Below are positions 24,001-33,899 of a stretch of 64,000 bases of DNA, in pieces. The notes below the pieces were generated by a model, which had not been told where the DNA came from, ran no database searches, and saw only the letters and a list, made by a program, of their open reading frames with translations. Position numbers and translations under genes: made by a program. The stretch's first letter is position 1; every line of letters begins with the position of its first letter. Source of the stretch: Euptelea pleiosperma (lineage: Eukaryota; Streptophyta; Magnoliopsida; Ranunculales; Eupteleaceae). Location of the stretch: positions 32,365,096-32,429,095 of the forward strand of contig CM068543.1 in NCBI GenBank assembly GCA_035048495.1, read 5' to 3'.

Positions 24001-26992
24001 CATGCCTCTAATCTTCTTAATGCCTAGCCCACCTTTAGCCTTAGGTTTACAAGTTGACTTCCAAGCTATCAGATAGAACATGTGGGTGTCCACCCTATCA
24101 TGCCACAAAAAAGTCTTTCGTTTATTTTTCCAGAACTCAAACCACGCCGTAAGGAATCGAGAACAAGGACAGATAATAAATGGGTAAATTGGGCATCACA
24201 CTATTAATCAACACTAATTTCCCCCTTTTGGATAGATATCTAGCCTTCCACAAGGCTAGCCATTTCTTAAAGCACTCAATCACGTGATCCCACAAAGCCT
24301 TGGATTTGTAAGGAGCTTTTTTGGGGAAAACCCAAGTAGTGGGAAGACAATCCATGCTGCACCCAAGGATACGAGCCAAACCTGGCAATTTCACCAGTTC
24401 TATTCCAAAATATTACTTTTAGCCAAGTTACGACCTCAAAGCAACATAAAAGACCTCTATGGATTCTGACCTGGGAAACCAAAGGCCTAGGGAAGGCGAG
24501 AGTATTATCAACAAATTGAAGGTGAGAAATGGCAGGAACTCCCTGGCCTACCACGAAGCCTTCCACTGGCCAATACCCACAGCTCTAGAGAACAAGCTTC
24601 CCAAAGATTCCACCACCACCATAAAAAGGAACGGGGATAAAGGATCTCCTTGCCTCAACTCCCTAGAACACTTGAAGTATCCAACTTGAGATCCATTCAC
24701 TAAAATAGAAAAAGATGCCAACGTGATACATTTCTTAATCCACAACCTCCATTTATCCCCAAAGCCCATCCTATGAAGCATGTAGTCAAAAAAACTCCAA
24801 TTAACATGGTTGTAGGCCTTCTCCATGTTAATCTTGCACAGAACCCTCGGCTCCTCCTGTTTAGTCCTAGAATCCACGCGTTCATTAGCTATGAGAATCC
24901 CATCCAAAATTTGACATCCCTTAACAAAAGTCCCTTGAGAAGGCGAGATAACCGAAGACAAGACCAACCGGATCCTAGAAGCGAGCATCTTGGCTATAAT
25001 CTTGTAGACTTTTCGCACCAGGTGAGGAACTCCCTTCAGCTGGATCCCTACTACCTTCCATCTGCTTCTAAGCCTCGTTACAATCCAACAAGACTAACTC
25101 CGACCTCCTTGATATAGCTACCGGCTCCTTACCACATCTTACAATTGTCAACAGCAATTGCGAGACTTCCTCATCATGGCCCTCTGATGACAAACCAAGA
25201 GTATGTCCCAGCTTCATAATATTGGAACTGAACCACATAAGAATCTCCTCTTTAGAAAGTGAGATGGGATCATGAACAAGCTTTGGTATACAAAATGAAG
25301 GCCTATGGAGTGAAACAGACTCCAGGAAATACCCCTGCATTCCAGTTTCTAGATTGTACCCAAGCCCTCAGACTGGTTTTCCCTGCATCCAAAACCATTT
25401 GAACCAGCAACAATCGGAGCCAAATCTTCATCCTTTGACAGATCCCCTGCCAACCTCTCATTTTCGGTTAATGACATCTGACCAAGGTTTAAAATTTCGT
25501 TTCGAAGTACTGTCTCGGTCAAGTGAAAAACCGATAAACTCCGAAACGAAACGAAACGAAACATTCACGAAACATTGAAAAAATAGTGAAAAAACGAAAT
25601 TTTCGAAAAATTCCGGAAACATTTCGAAATATTTCCAAAATCGTGAAATCATATTTTTTATTTTTTGGATTGTTTCGGATTGTCTCGGCGAAACAAACTG
25701 AAACATTACGAAACGAAACGAAACATACGAAACATTCCGAAATTTTGAACCATGCATCTGACAATGTTAGATACGCACCTGCTGTCGTGGGTGTTGTTCA
25801 AAATGAAGTCATGGGAGCTTCCATTGTTAGCTTCTGATAAGATGATGAAGATTTTTCTTCAGTGGCATTGCTGCTTAGCATTATCCTCAATCCACCTCCT
25901 ATTAATCTGTCTTGCTGATCCCCAGTTTGAATCAGAAAAATACTTGCGATTGTTTATGGCAAAGGATGTCCTGTTTAACATAGTACAGAATAACCAATTC
26001 TTAGTATTAAAACACGGATATCAAGGTGTTTTTTATGTCCTAGAAGAACTTTTGACAGGCATCTCAAGATGTATACTTAATATCAGTTGTGTTAGATTCT
26101 TGCACACACTTTATCGTATGCAAAACAAGATATCATTCCCTTTGTTTTTACTCCATGTGTGATGTTTGTTTCTGCGGAACAGGAAGTTGAGGAGTACTTC
26201 ACTAACTACATGGTCAACGACAGCTTAGGAATCATAGCCAATTCCCACACTGCCTTTGCTGACAACGAGCCACGAAAAGCAGAGAGTGATGCATGCGTAG
26301 AGCTGGCAAAGCTATTCTCAATTGCTGTTGATTTTCCGAAGACTGGTGTGCCTGCAGAAATTCCCTCTCGTTTACATGTCAAACTGTACCCAGACTTCAT
26401 GGAAAAGCTTGATAAACCTACGTACGAATCACGCAGAGTGATTGGAAAGCTATTTAGAGCAATCAAAGATATTGCACCACACACGAGCCATGTAAAATCC
26501 TTCACTCGGGAGGTGGCAATGCAGTCATACGATCCCGACATGGAAGTTGACGGCTTTCGGGAATACCTGGATGATGCTTACTATTACAAAGGAGAGTATG
26601 ACTACAAGTTAGGTAACCTGATGGACTATTATGGGGTCAAGACTGAATCAGAGATCCTTAGTGGGAATATTATGAAATTGGCGAAGTCATTTGATAGGAG
26701 GAGGGATGCGGATGCAATCAAATTGGGAGTTAATTCTTTAAGGAAGGAAGCAAGGACCTGGTTTGACGGCACTAACTCAGGCTCTCAAGCAGATGATGGA
26801 TACAAGAAGGCTTCAGCTTGGTATCATGTAACATATCATCCGGACTACTGGGGATGCTATAATGAGGGAATGAATAGGGATCATTACCTTAGTTTTCCAT
26901 GGTGTGTCTATGACAAGCTGATTCACATCAAGCGGAGGAATGGTATGAGAAGGAGGCTCCATCAGTCATTCGAACATCTGAGTTTGAGTTGA
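15175..26992 (+). CDS. RDR1: RNA-dependent RNA polymerase 1, copy A (RDR1-A)
   Basis: Joined exons 15175-15690, 17356-19259, 20726-20876 and 26183-26992 give 1126 aa, close to the roughly 1,100 residues usual for plant RDR1. The family copies single-stranded RNA into dsRNA that Dicer-like enzymes cut into siRNAs, chiefly in antiviral silencing. Seen: N-terminal RRM-like region (MGRTIQVSGFP..., residues about 1-90), the conserved FSDGIGKIS string (about 538-546), RYGGYKGVVAVDP, and catalytic DLDGD at about 817-821 in exon 3, followed by a C-terminal region ending in a WYHVTYHPDYWGCYNEGM block. All introns are GT-AG with phases 0, 2, 0. The start is the ATG at 15175; an upstream in-frame TTG is not used. 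There are no stops or frameshifts. Intron 3 (5.3 kb) carries an antisense LINE and two miniature elements. The sister copy lies 28 kb downstream. Confidence 0.93.
16861..17195. mobile_element. hAT-like miniature element in RDR1-A intron 1
   Basis: Termini ctatgtaacaagg and, inverted, ctatgtaacaaagacac. Flanked by tctcatg at 16854-16860 and 17196-17202. Internal gtgtcggacac repeats near both ends form a foldback. RDR1-B has an empty site at the equivalent place (ggcctcatgttatacc near 44942). Confidence 0.8.
17356..19259 (+). CDS. RDR1: RDR1-A coding exon 2
   Basis: 1904 nt, acceptor tttttgtag|gtgctt, donor aaaag|gtgaga. Begins V-L-A-A-P-R-I-Y-E and ends ...VVFPQKGK plus two bases of an Arg codon. 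Contains most of the polymerase domain. The exon is identical in length to that of RDR1-B. Confidence 0.93.
20726..20876 (+). CDS. RDR1: RDR1-A coding exon 3 (catalytic DLDGD)
   Basis: 151 nt, acceptor gattgtag|acccca, donor attgag|gtatta. Encodes PHPNECSGSDLDGDIYFVSW and onward to ...DVKIE. The Asp triad of DLDGD is the metal-binding active site of cellular RNA-dependent RNA polymerases. Confidence 0.93.
20969..21008. repeat. (AT)n microsatellite with T tract in RDR1-A intron 3
   Basis: Alternating AT followed by a T run to about 21020. Not seen at the same place in RDR1-B, which has a short (CT)n instead near 48560. Confidence 0.9.
21960..22290. mobile_element. hAT-type miniature element, gaaacgaaac-rich, copy in intron 3
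   Basis: Starts ttaaaatttcgtttcagag and ends ccgaaattttgaacc, and is packed with cgaaac repeats. It is clearly the same family as 25483-25754. Target duplication is not certain; a local repeat agctcaatgattcactt occurs at about 21908 and 21955. Confidence 0.65.
22828..25475 (-). pseudogene. L1-type LINE, antisense in RDR1-A intron 3
   Basis: A T run at 22826-22831 marks the 3' end on the minus strand. Moving up: zf-RVT at 23183-23422 (CSMCKHHGESANHHLLHC), linker pieces at 23788-24108 and 24137-24394 (KRGKLVLINSVMPNLPIYYL), the reverse transcriptase palm at 24276-25018 (RQGDPLSPFLFM; FVKGCQILDG), then a stretch at 25068-25475 resembling an ORF1 C-terminus. The endonuclease and early polymerase are missing, so there is an internal deletion. 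The usual active-site Asp residues are changed (INMEKAYN, FVDNT), and frames are broken. RDR1-B lacks the element: its intron runs directly through the equivalent point near 49890-49990. Confidence 0.85.
25483..25754. mobile_element. hAT-type miniature element, 272 bp, 8-bp target duplication
   Basis: Starts caaggtttaaaatttcg and ends cgaaattttgaaccatg, with catctgac at 25475-25482 and 25755-25762. It is dense in cgaaacgaaac. It sits at the 5' boundary of the antisense LINE in RDR1-A intron 3. Confidence 0.88.
26183..26992 (+). CDS. RDR1: RDR1-A coding exon 4 and stop
   Basis: 269 codons plus TGA (26990-26992); acceptor gcggaacag|gaagttgag. Begins EVEEYFTNYMVNDSLGIIA. The C-terminal tail differs from RDR1-B (basic MRRRLHQ), and two residues (EK in B) are missing after WFD. 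Confidence 0.92.
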   Translation, partial: EVEEYFTNYMVNDSLGIIANSHTAFADNEPRKAESDACVELAKLFSIAVDFPKTGVPAEIPSRLHVKLYPDFMEKLDKPTYESRRVIGKLFRAIKDIAPHTSHVKSFTREVAMQSYDPDMEVDGFREYLDDAYYYKGEYDYKLGNLMDYYGVKTESEILSGNIMKLAKSFDRRRDADAIKLGVNSLRKEARTWFDGTNSGSQADDGYKKASAWYHVTYHPDYWGCYNEGMNRDHYLSFPWCVYDKLIHIKRRNGMRRRLHQSFEHLSLS

Positions 26993-27705
26993 GAAACCAT
27001 GGTTCTCCATTTGACCTCTTCGTAAGTTTTTGAAGATGCATGTTTCTTTATGATTGCATTGGAAAACCACTTGGCTATGTAAATATTTGTATATGCATGT
27101 AGTACTTAATTCCAGAAACATATGAACCTTGCTAATGAGATTTGGCAGAAGTGTTGTGTTGATAAGAACTGAATACTTGTATGTAATTTTGATTCTCCCA
27201 AGCTTTTATAGAGTAAAGTGGGTATCTATGTGACTTTATTGTTCTCTTCTCTCTGGTACTTGGCGACTTGAAACCACTGGATGCTTAAGATCATATTTTT
27301 TGAAAACTTGCTGAGTTGACTCTGAACTTGGCCGAGTTGTCTCGATAGGATTTTGTATGGACTTAGGCTACTCGGTCTGTAGCTACTCGATGAATTAACT
27401 TGAAACTTGGCTGTGTCAATTTGAATTGACTCGGCTCGTACTGGTAAGTCAAATATATAAATGATTTTCTTTCTAGTTTTTTAGGGTAGTTATCCAAGAA
27501 AATGAGACAATGAATCAATTTTGTGGGGTTTTTTCTATAAAAAAATTATACTGTTTACAAATACTATTTTCGAACATTTATGGATATTAGTAAATATACT
27601 GACTTGCTGAGTCGATTTGCTGAGACATCGAGTCAACTGAGGTAATATGCCATGTCGAGTTGAGTTTTGGATTTTAAAACACTGGTTAGGCTTGTTCAAT
27701 ATAAT
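26993..27705 (+). other. RDR1-A 3' flank, end of the duplicated block
   Basis: Matches 51238-52008 downstream of RDR1-B, including ctctggtacttggcgacttgaaaccactg and a gagttgactcgg-rich repeat (about 27300-27650). Similarity stops near ttttaaaacactg.ttagg.ttgtt. The 3' UTR is within the first 250 bp; no single poly(A) signal is compelling. Confidence 0.65.
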
Positions 27706-28560
27706 GGTAGTTTCGTATTCTAATGATTTTATCGCTCTTATACGAACCATAATTTTTATCTTTTATTTTTGTTCTGTCCAATTGCAAGGATTGGTTGGAC
27801 TGTTTATGATGCCAACCTCTAATCCTAAATACTGATAGAACATTTGGGCTGTGTTTGGCATTGTGGTAAGCTTACTTTCTTTTTTGTGAATAACTCAAGT
27901 TATTTTGAGTGTTTGGCCCACCTTATTAGAACAAAGCTTATTTTGAGAAAAAGCATTTATACAACGTTTACCAAATACCACAAAATTGCTTATAGCGGTC
28001 CCAAACAGCTATAAGCCAACTTATTGCTTATAAATCGCACACACAAATGCAACCCAAGGTTATGTATGGGTTGGGTCTGGTCAACTGGAATCCAATTGTT
28101 GACACTCCATGATAGTTTCAAACTGTTTCAATCAATGGGTCCCATGTAGAACACTTGGACAGTTAATTAGATCAAGTGGAAGGTCTTAACCAACCCAAGA
28201 ATGAACTTTTTCTAAACAAACCAAGTCAGTTTGGGTTGTCCAAGAAAATGTTTGGATAGTTAAGCTCATCCAATTGAATTGATTTTTTTGGTTTAGGAAA
28301 TCTTCTTCATGGCGCCTATTGATCAAAGGCTCCAGATTGATCAGAATATCGAACGACTCGCTGTCATTCACAGGTCAAGAAAACATAAACAGCAGTAAAA
28401 AAAAAAAAAAATTACAGAAAAACACGATTCAGCGAATAGGAAAACAGTCTTAGGACACATGGCTGCACCCGGAGCAGACAGTTATGATCGAAATTAAAAC
28501 ATTGAAGTATCACCAAAGGTCAGATATGCTTTAACTGTCTAAAAATTCTTGACGATGGTA
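27706..28560. other. Intergenic, no gene recognised
   Basis: AT-rich and without a useful reading frame. 27840-28030 has cttacttt...aataactcaagttattttg and agcttattttg...aaataccacaaaattgcttata phrases suggestive of a small foldback, without clear ends. Confidence 0.4.
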
Positions 28561-28569
28561 GTGTGGCCT

Positions 28570-28840
28570 TAGCCGAGTAAAACTTCGATGACAGGACCTT
28601 GTCATCAATGGAGATGACAGGGCAGCAGATCACGGCATGTGGATTTTTTACCGGCGGACCACCTTCACCACCCACGTACACAGGTGAGTGTTTTGGCGAA
28701 AAGCACTCGAGTACTCACCTGGGTACATGTGTGGTGAGGCCGAGGTGGTTAGTCTGTACAAATTCCACGTGCTGAGATCTGCTGCCCTGTTATCTCCTTC
28801 GTTGACAGGGCCCGGTCATCAAAGTTTTATCCGCCTTAGC
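28570..28840. mobile_element. Foldback element (gatgacagggcagcagatc arms)
   Basis: The left arm gagatgacagggcagcagatcacg...ccggcggaccacc pairs with the right arm ...agatctgctgccctgttatctcc. The centre reads cacctgtgtacgtg-type strings in both orientations (cacgtacacaggtgagtg ... cactcgagtactcacctgg). A second copy occurs at 53900-54240. Confidence 0.75.
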
Positions 28841-28944
28841 CAGCTTCTGACAAAAAGGGGTCACGCTCGTAAGCATGAGTCTAAACTGCTCATGCTTCCC
28901 TGGAAGGCCAAACTAATGAATCCTGAGTACAAGCCTAAAACCAT

Positions 28945-29325
28945 GGTTTAAAATAACGCTGTTTTAAGGGCCGTTAAAACAGTAATGCCCCAAGCCTGTT
29001 ATGTTAAGAACCGTTTTGACGCTTAGAAAATAACGGCCGTTATTTTCTGAAATAATTTGTGGAAAAAAAAAACGGCCGTTATTTCTGTTACATTCCATTA
29101 TTTTTCCGTTTTTTTCGTTTTTGAAAATTTCAATTACTAATTTCAAAATCTGAATTTAAGTGCCTTTTTTTCCCTTTATTTCCGTTAAAATCTATTTTTT
29201 CCATTTTTTTTTCATTCTTGCCCGTCCGTTACAATTCGTTTTAAAGGCCATTTTAACGGTTTTAATGGTAAAGCCCCCCAGTCCGTTATACCGTTAAAAC
29301 GGCCTCTTTTAAACCTTGCCTAAAA
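28945..29325. mobile_element. TAACGGCCGTTA foldback, intergenic copy
   Basis: The left end ggtttaaaataacgctgttttaaggg and the right end (inverted) aggtttaaaagaggccgttttaacgg are inverted repeats. The interior holds paired aacggccgttattt phrases. Related to 7205-7600. Confidence 0.65.
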
Positions 29326-30289
29326 CTACCCTCTCCTTGGAATGAGACTTCGTACATTGTCTAGGCCAACCAACAATCACTTCATGAGGTTGTGGAAGCA
29401 CTGCTGCTTCATCATGCGCATAAAGGAACCGAGGATTCCTTATATTAATCATTTTTTTTTGTAATCACCTTATATTAATCCTTATATTAATCATTGATGC
29501 TCCTTTAATCAGTGCAACTAGGCAGCCCTTTCAATAGGCACGTCACAATTGCCACCTCAAAGCTCTAGCCGAACGATGATGGTCCTTCTTAGTAGTTTTT
29601 GAGTCAACCCAAATTCTTTCAATTGTGATGTAGAACAAGTAGGGAATTCTTTCATGGAGCTTTTGGATCGTCGAAAGCTCAAACGGTACTAAAGGGACAC
29701 AACGGGCATTAAGGGACTTGTCGATGGAAATAGGACATAACGGGTATTAATGGAATTGTCAACTGTGTCAGAACCATTCAAGGCCAGACCTCTTGAAAGG
29801 AAACGACGAGATAAGCAATAGTCACAACGTCGTGATATACGCTGTTTTTCGGCCAGATTCCATCGTTTAGTAGGTGAAAACAATAATTTTGCTCTTTTAG
29901 GAAGTTTTTGTTTTAGCAACAACTTTAATTATAGAAACCAGAATCACTCGCCGTCGATTCTGACATGTTTCTAGGCGCTAGTATTATCAGTTTCCATGTC
30001 TAGTTAGACTTTGTCATTTTTAGTAATTTTTCTCTTTTGCTTATTTCGTTTTACATTAAATAGGTTGTAAGCCGAAAGGCAGAGACAATTTTTATCAATA
30101 AGATTTCGTGATTTAGCTCATTTGAGAGTTGTTCTCTATTTGGTGGATTCCAAACCTTGAGATATTGACGTTGATTATGTCTTTTTATTGTTTCATGCTG
30201 CGTCAACTTGATTCAAGATGAACAGATCGACAAGAAGTCCTCTAGTTTTATTGCTAGACAGCCATCTAGGTTCGATAATCCAGGTATAC
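29326..30289. other. Intergenic, no gene recognised
   Basis: No long frame. 29440-29500 repeats ttatattaatc three times. The rest shows no recognisable domain on either strand. Confidence 0.4.
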
Positions 30290-30623
30290 TAGATAATACC
30301 AGGCCACTCACACCATTGCTATAACAATGAAGTGAGCACCAATGTCTATTTCTGTGAGCAATCTCCACCATTGGTATAGATTTTGAGTTAAACCCTCAGA
30401 ATTCCCTAGAGGGTATGTCTAGCAACAAATGCTAGAATCCAAATTGGCAAGCATACTGTGGGATATAACACAAAATATTTGTAAGTGTTGGAGGATAAGG
30501 CAAATGACAGATGTCTAATGAACGGAGAAAAGTAGTCTAGGAGACCTGCCTAAACTAAGTCATTAGCTGTTTGGGTTCTATTTTCGTCAGACTGGGAGAA
30601 CATAGGAGATCAGGACAACTGGA

Positions 30624-30664
<41 letters not shown>

Positions 30665-31260
30665 TCCCCTGAAAAAGTGTCCCCTCTTCCTTTCTCTGTG
30701 GGGCTATTTATAGACTCGGGTCTAAGAGATGAAATAACCAAAATACCCTCGTCCCATTTGGAAGTGAAATGGCACCTACTATCTTGATTGGTCGCAAATG
30801 TTGGTAGCTCATTCGTGCAATCATCTCTCGCAGGATATCAGTCCTGAAGGCATGTCTATGAGACTGACGTCTTATGTCGGCGTCTCATGTCGATGAAGGG
30901 ATGAAGTCGATGATGTGCTTTGATGGTCGGCGTCTTACAATATCAAGATCATGCCTTGTGGACTTATCCCTCAACCTCCAATCTTGTATCTTTTATGTCA
31001 CCCAAGTGCTGACTAAGCATTGTTGTCCTACCTTTAGGTATTCTGCATGGCTTTAAATTTTTCATGTGGCATCCACGTAAACACGTGCATATTAAAGCAT
31101 CTACAATATTATAAGCAGATCCTCAACACCACCCAAATATGCTGTTACAAATCCTGATCAAGAATTCCTATTCGATGGTCAATAATTGACAATGAACCCT
31201 TTCGACGCCATCAACACATGGTCAATTAGGGTAAAGGTTTGGAGTGAAGTCAATCACAAC
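30290..31260. mobile_element. LTR-like repeat with internal insertion
   Basis: 30300-30470 and 31110-31350 match 52780-53180 in order (ggta.caaatcctgatcaagaattcct; gtgatcacaacaatgg; aaagcattat.ctcc), so they are two halves of one repeat, split in this copy by about 630 bp (30480-31108). The inserted part contains (GA)n at 30627-30660 and a promoter-like ggggctatttatagac near 30702. It is non-coding. Confidence 0.5.
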
Positions 31261-31350
31261 AATGGACCTTTAGCCAATCACCTACTTTGTCTAGCTTCTT
31301 CCAGGGCAAAGCATTATCCTCCCATTGGATACAAGTCCTAGGAGTTACAG

Positions 31351-32309
31351 TGCATACCCTTGAAGTGGAAACCTACCCCAGTGAAACCTCTCGAAACTGA
31401 TATTACAAATCCTGAGATATGATGATGACTTTCTAACACATGGGCCACCAAGATGATCTCTCAACCATCATAACACACATTTATTTATACATAAGAAAAA
31501 ATTGTTTGTTTGTTTGTTTTGTTTTGTTTTGTTTATTTTTTTCCCTTTTTACAGCAGCAAGAATAAAATTAACTACTCACCAGTATTATTAACTCAAATA
31601 ATAAGAAGTTGTACCTACCCATACATGGTATACATAATAATAAACCTACTAGTTTTTACAGTCTCAAAGCCTAGCTCAAACAAAGAGTAAAATTATAGCA
31701 ATGTCCCTACTATAGCTAACTATCAATTTCTAATGACATTCCATGCAAGGGATCTCCAATCCTCAGGATTTACAACACTCTCTACTATGGCTTATCCTAA
31801 AAACATGAATCAACGAGGGATAATTAAAGTCGAAAGCCTAGCAAGTACTCTCACTTACGACAATGAAGCATGATACAAAATTATAGAAAGGATACAATTT
31901 AGAATGTATAGCTAAATCATTTATTTAGTGACAATAATAGAATGTTGCCATCGTCCGATAATAATATAATAGTTCAATAGTAATGCAATAGTTAGTGCCA
32001 ACCTATTAATAGGAAAATGTGATATGAAATAACCACTAGACAGTCAATACTTAGGGTCTATTTTGCTATAGCGGAACCAAACCCTTACACCCATCCGTTT
32101 TCAATGGATGCATAATTCTATTTTGACACTAACTAGGATTCTCCAAACAAATGTCACTTCATCAAAGTGTTTTGGGGCATTCCACCCAAGGAGTGCAAAG
32201 TCTTGTATTTTAACTTTTAGGGACTTTCAACCTAGGGCACAAACCATTACTTTTCTAATTTATGGATATGAACCTAAGGACCATGTCTACTTAGTCCTAC
32301 ATGAAGTTC
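31351..32309. other. Intergenic, no gene recognised
   Basis: AT-rich, with a (tttg)n/(tttgt)n run at 31503-31535. 32200-32300 resembles 33440-33530 (aaggaccatgt.acttag), suggesting the 32310-33430 element lies within an older repeat. Confidence 0.4.
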
Positions 32310-33430
32310 TCTTGATATTGATACGAGAAGACCTAGGAGGGTGGTGGTGGTGTGAATAGGTCTATTAAAAAATAGCCTACATTATTACTAATATGCTTGA
32401 ATAAAATAGATCAATCAACTTAAAGCAATAATAGAAAAGAGACAACAATCCACAATATATATAGTGGTTCGTTGTATCAACACCTAGGTCCACTCTCCAA
32501 ATAGCTCCACTGAGCTAGCACCTTTTTAATTCAATATTTAAGCAATCTTATAATATTGAATAGGGTAAAAGACTCACTTCGAACGCAATAGATATGACAG
32601 TAATTAAGGTCACAACCAAACTCTAGCTTAGTCAATAGTAATCTTGACTCAAGTAGGAAAACTAGTATAGATGAAATATTTCAATATGAAAAATGTTTCT
32701 AGAAAGAAAGCTCTCAATAAATAAAATTACCTCTCAATCAAGATTGGAGAGGAACGAAGCTTCGATGTTGATGTTGCGCAAAGCAAAACAACTATTCTAA
32801 TAAGCAACACAGACCAACCACCCAAAGTTCCCTTAGAGTTGAAGAGGGCAAGCAACCAAATCCGATCTCCCACAAAGGGTAGCTAGGAGAATTGCTGAAA
32901 GAAGTAGGGAGAACATAAACAAAATGCCATTGATGATGAAGAACTTAAAAGAAGGCAGAGTGAGTTGGTAAGTATGAAGGGTAGGGGGTATTTATAGTTA
33001 AAGAGATGAGAAGAGAATGACTCATGATTCAAGGAAACTCGAGACCGGTCGACCGACCTATCAGACCGGTTGACTGGCCTGACTGGGCGACTGATCCACT
33101 TGACCGGTCGACCAGTGGTCATTTCCCACTGGTCGCCCCATCCCCAAGTTTGGTCGACCTTTCTACTGAAAACATGCGTTTAGGATTTCAACAAATGTGA
33201 GTTTCTCATAATAAGCTGAGGGGGCTTCAAATATGTCCAAGTGAGACTCTGAGTGTTTTTATATGTCCAAGAACTCAAGACCCAGCTGCGCATATAGGGA
33301 TCGCCTCGTAGCCATTCTCAAAATCATTGAGTCCCGCTTTTCAAGTCCTCAATCAATCAACTTAATAGAGATTACATAAATACTCAGAGTTGTTTTGGAA
33401 TTGACAACACAAGGAGTATACTTATCACTA
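32310..33430 (+). mobile_element. Probable solo Copia-type LTR
   Basis: Begins near ggagggtggtggtggtgtgaatagg, a phrase very common at the 5' end of plant Copia LTRs, and includes gtggttcgttgtatcaacacctaggtccactc, also typical of those LTRs. 33040-33160 carries repeated accggtcgacc palindromes. Flanking sequences on both sides are related to one another. No internal domain is present. Boundaries are approximate. Confidence 0.5.
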
Positions 33431-33899
33431 CACTCCTACTACACTTTTAAGGACTTTCGACCCTGGTCAAATATCCTATTATATTTTAGATTTAGGGGAT
33501 CTAACCAAGGACCATGTCAACTTAGACCCGACAAAGTATTTTAACTCTCCAGTTCTAACACATGATGATGCAACATACTTAAAACACCTAGTCAATGTGA
33601 TTAATTACTATCACCATATGGTCAAGAGTGCACACCATTCCAAGTCATTGTGTTTGCACGTGTTACGAACGTGTCTCATGGCACATGCCTTGCTAATCGA
33701 ACCATCTTGCATAGTCCCACAACAACACTAATACCATTCTAGTAAATTATATCCACAACCGTCAATGAGGCTCAATACTCAATGGCACACATCCAAGGAC
33801 TACATGCCACATGGAATCATGAGTCAACTAGGTCAAATATTACCTAAGGTTGTAGGACAGGGACCTGTCAATTGCCAAAAGAGGATGTCCAAATATCTT

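Noticed and set aside
25458..25837. Several overlapping frames rich in FRFVSF or RNETK-type strings
   Set aside because: Produced by the cgaaacgaaac words of the hAT-type miniature element in both directions.
26159..26182. Extra in-frame codons before RDR1-A exon 4
   Set aside because: They precede the conserved acceptor ag|gaagttgag and have no counterpart in the family.
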